From Chitinophaga sp. YR627 (GTDB lineage: Bacteria; Bacteroidota; Bacteroidia; Chitinophagales; Chitinophagaceae), in the NCBI RefSeq assembly GCF_900114995.1, contig NZ_FOUX01000004.1:124001-188000 (forward strand): DNA of 64,000 nucleotides, given 5' to 3'. The translations under genes were made by a program, and so were the position numbers. The notes beneath the pieces were generated by a model that searched no databases, was not told where the DNA came from, and worked only from the letters and a program-made list of their open reading frames with translations. Positions 1-9,200 of this stretch are shown here, one piece after another. The first letter of the stretch is position 1. Each line of letters opens with the position of its first letter.

Positions 1-74
1 TCTTTACTGTTTTTTTCACTGTTACAGGCAACTGCACACATTGCCATAAAAACTATCCATCGTCTGATTCCCAT
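1..74 (-). CDS. Partial lipoprotein, N-terminus only
   Basis: The first 24 codons of a gene that runs off the left edge. The ATG at 74 gives MGIRRWIVFMAMCAVACN: a short basic n-region, a hydrophobic core and a lipobox (AVAC), so a lipid-anchored envelope protein is expected. It starts 5 nt after the stop codon of the TonB-dependent receptor, so the two are almost certainly co-transcribed and probably act on the same substrate. What follows the lipobox (NSEKNSK) is a polar linker and says nothing about function. The call rests only on the signal peptide and on context. Confidence 0.6.
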   Translation of the reverse strand, partial: MGIRRWIVFMAMCAVACNSEKNSK

Positions 75-79
75 CGTGA

Positions 80-2359
80 TTATTTTTTACCGTTGAACGT
101 ATATCCGAAACCAATATTGAAAGTCCTCTTAGGTCCCGGTCTGTATGTAGTACTGTAAGTAGTTCTTTCTGTAGTTGTGGAATAAATGACATCTCCTGCA
201 TTACGGCAGTTCACCCAGCAATCAAATTGCCTCCAGCTATATCCTGTACGGAAATTCAGCAGATCGTATCCACCATAGATACCTGTATTCCGTGGGTCCA
301 TGTAATAACTGCCTACATGCTGCCATTCTCCTGCAAGACGGAATCCGTTCAGGAAACGGGGCTTCCAGGTAATCTCTGTATTAGTGATCACCTTTGGTGC
401 GCCTGCCATTTTATTATCATCATAACTCACCCCTTTTTCCACATATTCATTGAAGAAGTGCTCGGCGTATTGTCCGCTGCAGCGAATCCAGATAGAAGGG
501 ACAGGTGCATAACGCACATTCCATTCGATACCTCTGTGTGTCGTACGACCCGTATTGCGGTTTTCATAAGAACCATCATCCAGTTTTACACTGATGATCT
601 CATTCGTACCCTGCATATCATACACACCGATATCCACATATCCCTTATCATTTGCAAAACCAAACCAGCCACCTGCTTCATAGTTACGATAAGTAGCAGG
701 TTTGAGCACAGGTACTTTCACACCTCTGTACAATTCAGAGATATTCGGTGGAGCAAAACCAACACTATAATTTGCATACATACCACGATTCTGTCCGAAG
801 TCATATGTCAAACCCAGCTTTGGCGTCAGCTTATTGAAATGATTGGTTTCATCTGGTGCACCGGTAAATGCAGATGGTGCGAGATGATTGTCAAAATCAT
901 AATCCATGCGATCGTAACGTACAGCGGCGACTAATTTCAGATGGCTTAACAACTCCATATCAAATTGTGCATATGCTGCGGTATTCAGTAAACCAACATT
1001 GTAATCTGTCAATACAGAATCTGTCGTTTTATAATTGCTGAAATAACCGGCGGCATCTTTTGTGACATCGATGAATTCGGCGTAATAGGTCGCCGGACTA
1101 TAATCAGCACTCACACCGGCAATGATGGACGCATGCTTCCAGGCAAACTGTTTTTTATGCTGTATGATCAGACCGTAACTATTAAAACTATCATCATTGA
1201 TCTCTCCGGCAGCCTTCAATGGATCTGACAGATTCTTCAATGCATAGAAAGGATTCTGTTCAATGGTATTGTTGCGGAAGAAAGCCGTCACTGTCGTTTT
1301 GTTGGTATTATTCCAGTTTTGCTCCAGCGTACTTCTGTAACGCAATGCGTTTACCTTACGATAAGAGAAGGTCTGGAAATTGCGATAGTCTTTTGCATAG
1401 AAATGTGCACTATCCAATCCTCCTACCTGGTCCGTATAATAATCGATCAGCGTCATTGAATTGATCCATTTGGTACGATCGCTGATCTGATAGTCTGCTC
1501 TTACTGTCAGTGCCAGTTTATGGAAATCACTATGGTCCATATAACCATTCCGCTGATCGGCATAATAACCGCCAACAACAATACCCAATTTATTGAACGT
1601 GCCGGAGGCACTGAAATCAGTACGTTTGTATCCACGATCACTGATCTCTGCCTGTACCCTTGCCATTGGTTTTAACGAAGGAGCAGCTGTAATAAAATTC
1701 ACCGCGCCACCTACCGCTTCGCTACCATACAGTGATGATGCAGGCCCTCTTACGACCTCGATATTCCGCAGTGCCGCCATGTTGATCTCAATCAGCGCAT
1801 TGTGATTGAAATCGCCGGTAGTACGGATGGGAATACCATCTTCCATATATAGAAATAAACTTTTGTAACCGATCGGCTGACGGATGGCCATCGTATGCTG
1901 TTCATTGCCCAGATCTACCATATATACACCACTCACTTTATTCATTAACTGTTCGAGTGAAGTGGCTTTGGTATCTCTCATTTCCTGGGTGGAAATAGTG
2001 CTGATCGCGATTGGTGCAGCTGTACGTGATTGCTTATCACGACTGCTGGTGACAATGATCTCATTCAGACTGGCAGTAGCTGGTGTGAGTGAAATAATAG
2101 CAGACGGCTGCGAAGACAAAGTCAGCTTCCGCGTCTGATAACCGACAAATGATACTTTCACAGAATCATCAGACCTACCCTGCTGTAAAGTAAAACGGCC
2201 ACGTGCGTCTGTCTGACAACCTTTGTCAGCGTGCAGCAACTGCACAGTTACACCCGGCAACACCTCGCCTGTCTGCGCATCCACTACACTGCCCTGCACC
2301 TGCGCGTGTGAATACATAAAGAATAATACGCCCGTTATTATCAGTAATAAATATTTCAT
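80..2359 (-). CDS. TonB-dependent outer-membrane receptor
   Basis: Energy-coupled outer-membrane transporter of 759 aa. The ATG at 2359 is preferred to the GTG two codons upstream because it begins a clean signal peptide (MKYLLLIITGVLFFMYSHAQ). Domains in order: carboxypeptidase-regulatory-like beta-sandwich (about 21-95), plug (about 105-230, with the typical VVRGPASSLYGSEAVGGAVN segment), then a 22-strand-type barrel with many aromatic-rich strands ending in FGYTF near the C-terminus. It sits between a small Cys-rich exported protein upstream and a lipoprotein 5 nt downstream. No SusD-like partner is visible, so glycan import is less likely than a siderophore, metal complex or other small ligand; the substrate cannot be read from the sequence. 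The 240-bp leader region contains the palindrome CCTGATGATCAGG (2379-2391). Confidence 0.93.
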   Translation of the reverse strand: MKYLLLIITGVLFFMYSHAQVQGSVVDAQTGEVLPGVTVQLLHADKGCQTDARGRFTLQQGRSDDSVKVSFVGYQTRKLTLSSQPSAIISLTPATASLNEIIVTSSRDKQSRTAAPIAISTISTQEMRDTKATSLEQLMNKVSGVYMVDLGNEQHTMAIRQPIGYKSLFLYMEDGIPIRTTGDFNHNALIEINMAALRNIEVVRGPASSLYGSEAVGGAVNFITAAPSLKPMARVQAEISDRGYKRTDFSASGTFNKLGIVVGGYYADQRNGYMDHSDFHKLALTVRADYQISDRTKWINSMTLIDYYTDQVGGLDSAHFYAKDYRNFQTFSYRKVNALRYRSTLEQNWNNTNKTTVTAFFRNNTIEQNPFYALKNLSDPLKAAGEINDDSFNSYGLIIQHKKQFAWKHASIIAGVSADYSPATYYAEFIDVTKDAAGYFSNYKTTDSVLTDYNVGLLNTAAYAQFDMELLSHLKLVAAVRYDRMDYDFDNHLAPSAFTGAPDETNHFNKLTPKLGLTYDFGQNRGMYANYSVGFAPPNISELYRGVKVPVLKPATYRNYEAGGWFGFANDKGYVDIGVYDMQGTNEIISVKLDDGSYENRNTGRTTHRGIEWNVRYAPVPSIWIRCSGQYAEHFFNEYVEKGVSYDDNKMAGAPKVITNTEITWKPRFLNGFRLAGEWQHVGSYYMDPRNTGIYGGYDLLNFRTGYSWRQFDCWVNCRNAGDVIYSTTTERTTYSTTYRPGPKRTFNIGFGYTFNGKK

Positions 2360-2599
2360 GGTCACAATAAGTTCCTTCCCTGATGATCAGGCATAGCGAT
2401 GCCGGACAGCTGATAATACATCACTGCCGGTACGCAACTGCCCATGATCACAGGCAATAGCTGTTGATTAGTAAATAAGGATGGATGGATACAAATGAGA
2501 CCTGTCATAGCATACAGCCATCGCATCACTCATGATAAAACACATCAGATCAAATGCGGGAATATCCGCGTAATAAATGCAATGAAAAAGAAATAGCTG

Positions 2600-2962
2600 T
2601 TAAGCCTGGGGTGGATGGAAAAAGGAGAATAACGGGGTATGTATTGCAGGATCCTGATAATAAACAAAGAGGTCTGTTGACGGCGCAATAGGCGCAAAAT
2701 TAAACTCCTGTAAAGCATCAATGTATGTTACTTCATACTTCTCTTTACCGATATTACCATTCTGCTGTTGCTGCTCGTCCTGTTTGAGTTGCTTTCTCAG
2801 ATAACATTTACCATTACAATGCATGTCAGGTTTATCCCTGTTCTCACACAATACGCTGGCAATGTACGCCTGATCTATCTTATACTTCACCATAATCACC
2901 ACCTGACTGAAGTTTTGCAACAACAGCCCGAACAATACGGTTATGGCGAAAAGATATCTCAC
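2600..2962 (-). CDS. Small Cys-rich exported/membrane protein, unknown function
   Basis: A 120-aa protein with an N-terminal hydrophobic segment (MRYLFAITVLFGLLLQNFSQ) followed by a conserved-looking block with three cysteines: LCENRDKPDMHCNGKCYLRK at about residues 38-57. The spacing C-x10-C-x3-C and the nearby His suggest metal binding or a disulfide, but this is inference. I have an impression of similar CNGKC proteins beside TonB receptors in other Bacteroidota, without a named family. The reading frame also extends to a TTG at 2980, but that codon lies upstream of, and its frame runs through, the promoter -7 box (2967-2974). The GTG at 2962, exactly 4 nt after the box, is therefore the likely start and the mRNA would be leaderless. 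Confidence 0.68.
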   Translation of the reverse strand: MRYLFAITVLFGLLLQNFSQVVIMVKYKIDQAYIASVLCENRDKPDMHCNGKCYLRKQLKQDEQQQQNGNIGKEKYEVTYIDALQEFNFAPIAPSTDLFVYYQDPAIHTPLFSFFHPPQA

Positions 2963-2966
2963 GGTG

Positions 2967-2997
2967 CAAAAGTATGTCAATAGATGACGAATAGCAA
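2967..2997 (-). promoter_or_regulatory. Promoter TTTG-N20-TACTTTTG, leaderless
   Basis: On the minus strand TTG (2995-2997) is followed by 20 nt and then TACTTTTG (2967-2974), an exact match to the Bacteroidota consensus TTG-N19/20-TAnnTTTG. Only CACC separates the -7 box from the GTG start codon at 2962, so transcription should begin at or next to the start codon. Confidence 0.7.
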
Positions 2998-3127
2998 ATG
3001 ATATATGTCATGTAGGATTATGGCAAAAAAAATACCACCTCCGAAAACAAAGCACTCCCACAACTTCCGCTGGCCTGCGGCGCTGCCAAACCTCCCCCAT
3101 TCGTAGCAAATAATACGAACCCTGTAA

Positions 3128-3166
3128 ATAGGAAAGGCCTGATCTTTCAGATCAGGCCTTTCCTAT
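3128..3166 (-). terminator. Strong hairpin downstream of sprA
   Basis: A perfect 18-bp stem (3128-3145 with 3149-3166, core GGAAAGGCCTGATCT) closed by a 3-nt loop TTC, 47 bp after the sprA stop. The T-rich tail after the stem on the minus strand is weak, so it may act as an mRNA 3'-end stabiliser as much as an intrinsic terminator. Confidence 0.65.
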
Positions 3167-3169
3167 AAC

Positions 3170-3204
3170 TTAATTCTTAATTGTTAATTCCTAATTCTTA
3201 ATTC
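3170..3204 (+). repeat. Half-copy of dispersed TTAATTCTTAATT repeat
   Basis: AT-rich arm with TTAATTCTTAATTG and CCTAATTCTTAATTCC, the same arm sequence as in the full palindromic copies at 18304-18377 and 25733-25795, but with no GC-rich loop. It sits at the sprA 3' end. Confidence 0.55.
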
Positions 3205-3212
3205 CTCTCTGA

Positions 3213-6200
3213 CTACTGTGCTAACATAAACCGCAACGTCAAACCACCTCTTGTATTCGTAATCGGATAAGCCGTCGAAATAACCGGTATCGTCTGTCTG
3301 CGGTCATAGAAGAAACGCAGGTTCAAACGGTTGTTCACCACATAGTCAATAGACGGCGATATACCAATTACCTTCTGACCACTGGTCGGTATCACCAGGT
3401 CTGCATCCAGCCTGTTGTTCACCGTCCGGTCATCACGGAAGCTCATATCCAGCCGGAAGTTCATATCATTCTGCACCTTCTTGCCATCTTTCTGTGTACC
3501 CAGGAATGCAAACTGCACATTCCGCAGACGATAACTACCACCCAGTGTCAGCTCAGTAGAGCGTAACTCCGTCAACTGGTAGTCGATCAGACTGAGACTC
3601 AGTGATCGGCTCTTCTTAAATTCCACACGCAGATTCAGACTACTTACGAAGGTGACATCAACACCCAGTAATGGTGCAAACTGCTCAGTCATTGTCAGGT
3701 TCGGGATCAGGAAGTAAGGGATATAGTTACCGGATACGGTATCCACAAATCCCGGATAACCTGCCAGACGGGGATCCTCATACAACATCGCTGTATTGTA
3801 AGAACTCATGCTCAGCGTACCCACATAAGCATGTGTCAGTGATACGTTGGTGAAGAGTGATTTGAAAGGTTCCAGTTTCGTCAGACCGTTATAAGCCACA
3901 CGCCAGTTCGGACGTGGTATATAATTACTGAATGGATTGCTGCGCACATTAGAAAGACCTGCACTTTTCAGTAACCCGATCTTATCAGGATCTTTTCCGG
4001 TATAAGCAGCAAGGAACGCCGGTACCAGTACATCCTGTGCATAACGGCCATAACCATAACGATACGTAGGATCTTTAGGATTATTCGTTGGTACACCCGG
4101 ATCACTATTATATGGGTTCTGCGCTGCCAGACGGTTAGAGATGTTCAGACGATAACGCTGGAAGTCATTGAACGTTTTGGTAGTACCTGTTTCGTTGTCA
4201 ATACCTCCGAAGATCGTTTTTATCGCCACATAAGAGATCTCAAATCCACCTGCATCATACGGACTTAAGTGCTGGAAACCGAGGCTATCATTCACGTTCA
4301 CATTCTTGAACAGTTCCGTATGTGTCTTGCTGAATGATTTGGTCATGCTCAGGTCAATACGCAGATCATTCACCGGCTCCAGTTGCGCCTGCAACTGCCA
4401 ACGCTGTGTAAACTGCTGCTGGTACTGAATATTGAAAGTAGTATCCGGTGTGATCAGACCTTTCTTTGCAAAATTATCCAGCCATGCCTTCGTAGGCTGC
4501 ATACCAAATACGAATGGTACACCAGGATTCCAGCTTGCCCAGTTCATACCCAGGAGTTTGGTACTATCAATATAACCTGGTAAGCGGGTGCCGCCGTTTT
4601 CAGAGTAATCCAGACTCACACGTTTCAGTGACAGTAATGGTTTCATGACTGCTTTCAGAATCGGTGAGACCTCTATACTCTTCTCCTGTTTGACCGGCTG
4701 TTTATTCTGACCAGGGGCGCCCGGTCGGGTATTAGTAGCCGGTTGCGGTCGCTTCTTCTGCTGTGTACCTGTAATAGCTCGCAGGAAAGGCGACTTACTA
4801 TACAGTTCTGCAAACTTGAACTCAGCCATCACTGTTTTCTGATTGGAGTTCTCGATCGCATTACCCAGGTATTTCGCCAGCAGGGAAGCACCTGTCCAGC
4901 GGTAGTCTGTTGAATAACCGATCGCGATACTGGTCCAGCTCAGCGCAGGTATTTTAGACGTTGGTAATGTATAGGTGATGTTCGCAGTATGATAATAGTT
5001 CGTCGTTCTGCCCAGTTTGAAGAAGTTACCCCATACGCTGTCCTTCTTCTCTTTTGAATTCAGACGGCCCTGTGGTTCATCGATGCGGGCATTATTTACT
5101 GCATTGAAGTCGATGGTCAGACTGCGCGACAGATCCCATTTCAAACCATAATAACGATCGAATGTGAAGTACTTGTTGTACGTCTCCGGCAGTTTATAGT
5201 TAGAGTCATCTCCTCCGACGTTACGGATACGGGTGGCGCCAAACTGACGGGTCACATCTATCCTGAAACTGATCAATGAAGGGATGTAGTTAAAATTAAA
5301 TTCACGGATCAGGTCCAGCCATGGCGTTTTGGTCTTGAACAACTTCTTGAACGGTGTAATGAACTTACTCTGTCCGGTGAAGGTATACCCCAGACCAGCA
5401 CGGTGCTTGGTCAGCTCGTCACTTTCAATGATCGGGTTATGGCTGGTTGTCTGTGTATAGGAATAACTGATGTCAAAGTTTTCGATATCCCACAGCCTGT
5501 TGTGTTTTCTGTTCAGATTGAGACGGCGTACGTTGGTAAAGTTTAAGCTCTTGATAGCGGTGAAGTCCTGCGCCGCTTTACGGATAGAGTCCCGCTCATA
5601 ATCGCTCCGTGCCATTCTCAGCTTATCCTTCAGTTTGATATCCAGATCGTACGGATCATATTCAGGCGTACTTACCGCCTGTGAATAACCAGCATATACC
5701 GGGATAGAGAGGCCTGTTTTCTTAGGCAACAGTTTACCCAGATCGAGGTTGGCCGCAGCATCATATTGCAGGTAGTTATCACGGAAACGTTCGTTCACAC
5801 GCTGATCCAGGTTACCAAAACCTGCGGTGTGCATATTACCCGATACGCTCACAGTACCCAGATCGGCCAGCTGTACATCCACACGGCCCATACCGGCATA
5901 ACCGCCTTTTTCATCCAGACCAGATAGACGCAGTTCATTGAACCATACCTCACCACATCGTGGCAGACCGTCATCTTTCGGGTTGGTCACACCCAGCATG
6001 ATGGTTCTTACATCACCAAGGTTCGGGTTACCCACCACACTCATATAGTTACCCAATTCATCCGTTTCTGTATATGGTACCTGCGGAGAACAGTTGTCAC
6101 ATTGATTACGCTTCTGTTTAAGTACGGTCAGTTTACTCATTAACAGGTTCACGTCATTCACTTCCGGCCATATTTCAGTCGGACTTGCCGTTCCCCACTG

Positions 6201-9200
6201 TGTTACTTTCAACGGTATCTGGTATTCATAGTAGTTTTCCACAAAGTCACTACCCATACGGATAACAGCGCGAAGCTGACCATCTTTCAGTGAGTTAGGA
6301 TCGCTCGTTGCTTCCGCATGCAGATACATCTGCAGGGTTTTGTACTGACGGAGGTCCATGCTCAGGTTTTTAGAAACCCCGCGGGTATCACCATCATTCA
6401 GATCGCATACCTGAATAGACATTGCCTGCTCGTTCAGTTGCAATACAGTACTGTTGGTGCTGAGTGTATTCTGACGAACTACTCCCGGCGGCAATACATA
6501 GTTGATCGGCTTACGGGAAGAGTTTTCTTCGATGTTTACAGCAGAAGTATTGAAAACGGTATTGTCATCATTCGGGATAGGATCGCCAGGCTGCAGTTTA
6601 TAGTTATACTGACGCCATTGGTTACGCACCAGTTGCAGTTTAGCGAAACGCACCACTATTGAATCTTCAAATCCTGTCATGAACATACGCATGAAACGGA
6701 TAGATTTGAAATCAGGAATGCTACCTACTTTTTTATCAAAGTCGCTGATCGGAATTTTAAACTGATACCAGCTTTCCAGTCTCTTCGGCGTACCATCCAC
6801 CGGTGTAACTTCCGTTGTGATCTTATCTACAATGTAGTTGGATCCTACTGCCATTTTCGGACGAAGGTTCACACGATACTGGAAGTATTCTTCTGTTTCA
6901 TTCAGGGTATTATCTCTGTTCAGGTCTTCCGATTCCGGAATGTTGGTAGCGGCAGATGAATAGATACTATTACCTGTAGAAACCGGAGAGTTACCTTCCG
7001 GATTGCTGAAACGCTTATAACGTTGGAGGATGTCAGCGTTATTATAAGCCGGGTCCCTGTAGTGACGATAGTCATCATTAGAAGGATCCGCCTTTGCTTC
7101 CTTGTAAATATCTGAAGCAGGTCCGAAGTTGGCAGCCAGACGGTCCAGATAAGATTGACGGAATGAAGCCTCATCTCCACTCTGCAAACCATCATACCCC
7201 ACGTCCTGATAACGGCGGATCTCCGGATCGTTATCAAATGCCTGGGTGATCTGCTGCTGGAATTTCGGGATACGACCCCATACAGAAGAATCTGTTTTAT
7301 TACGATCTGTATTCGGATTCGGTAATCCGTTTTCGAAGAACTTACGGGAATCTTTCAGGATATCCTCAGATACGTTACCAAGGTTAAAATATAACTGACC
7401 GCCGGTACTGGTTGAATCCTTCAGGAACGGATCCTGGATCCAGAATTCGATAAACTCAACGTTCTGGGTCTGGAAGTCACTGTTGTCAATGGCACGCATG
7501 ATACCAGCCCATTTCTTTTTCGGATTGAGGAGGCGGCCTGCTGCCGTGATACTATCTCTGCCTGCCGTAAAGTTATACGGACCTCTTTCTTCCGGATAAT
7601 AAGCCAGGTCAAGGGTACTCAGCTGGCTCTGTCCGAAGTCGGTAGAACGGTTGGCGAATACCTCTGTCTGATACACCAGACGCACACGCGGATCTGATTG
7701 TACCTGAGTTGTAATACCATCAGGCAGGGAAGGTGATTTCGGTATCTGAAGTGTAGGCTCAATAATATACCAGGCCAGTTTCGCCCTGTTAGCGCCATAG
7801 CTCAGCTGATCATTTCTGTCTGCTTCAGGGAAGAGGATCGTACCATTACTATCGGAAGCCTCTTTTGGGGTAGATGCCAGTGCCCAGGAAGTAGCCGGGA
7901 ATTTCAGGTCATATCCACTCTGGGAGCCTTCAAAGTCATCGATGAAGATCTGTCCCTGATTAGTACCTGCCGCATTTACCAGTTTACTGTGACCCGGGAA
8001 CAACTTGGCCACCTCACCGGTGAACATGATGTTGGAAGGTGTATTACTCTGGTAGTTGGGCAGTTTATTGAGGAAGCGGGTCAACCCTTGCCATTCTGAG
8101 TTATAGTTCGCGTCGAAACCTACCACGGTGTTCTTGATCGGATCTTCTCCATAGTTCACCTTCTGGTAGTAAGGTCTTTCACTCATCCTGGCGATAGTCG
8201 ATCCCAGGGTCAGTTTATCATTGACGACATAGTCGAAGCGGGTACCAAAGTAGTTTCGCACCTGTGTACCAAACGCGGCATTGTTCTCAAACTGTACGTT
8301 GATCGCTACACCCGAGTTAAGGATACCGGCATTGATGATCTTGATACGGCCGAGGTTATAGTCGATGATATAGTCTACGTTTTCACGGAGCTGCTGTCCG
8401 CCGGCTGTTACGGTAACTGATCCCGGAGGAATGTTATAACCGCCCAGCTGTATTTCGGAAGAGTTACTGGACTTATAGGAACCTTTCAGGATATAGCGGT
8501 TCAGCTGCGGGAACTGTTGTGCGACCACCTTAATGGAGTCATACAACACCTTATACATATACTGTCGCTCCAGAGCGGCATTCCCATTGAAAGCTTTCTG
8601 TATACCCTGCGCGAACGGTTCAAGTACCGGGAACATTACCCTACCTGTCTGTGAATTGATGGTATACCCCTCTACATAGTCAAACACACCATCCGGCTGC
8701 GGGTCATTCTGGTTATTCAACCGGTCCAGGCTCAGGATGGAAATGAGCGGTGCTCCTTCCCAGGAACCCTGTGCATCCGGCAGATAACGTTTATCACTTG
8801 GAGCACGGGTATCAGTACCAGGGTCTTTATAATACACGTCCAGTTTAAAGTCAGCCCTGTTCAGCTGATAAGCGCCTGTTGCGTAGATGTTTTTCATCAT
8901 CAGGTCCCAGATAGGGAGGTTCGGACGGGCAGAAGTGGCTTTCAGCAATTTCAGGAACAGGATACGCTGGTTGGCGCTGTTGTTCTGATCAGGGGGAATA
9001 TCCTGGGAGAACTCACCCACCGTATGTACCTGACCATTATAAGTATATTGATAGGCGACGCCCAATACTTCATCCGCCTGCAATTGCTGGTTCAGCGTGA
9101 TGAAGCCGAGTTGCCGGTTGATCGTATATTCTGTGGAGTCCAGCTTTCGGGCAAAGGTCTTTTCATATTCCTGTACCGCTTGTAATCCGAGGTTCTGCAA

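Noticed and set aside
227..934. 235-codon plus-strand ORF
   Set aside because: Antisense to the TonB receptor barrel; composition (many Ile, His, Cys, Thr) is that of a reversed coding strand and no motif is present.
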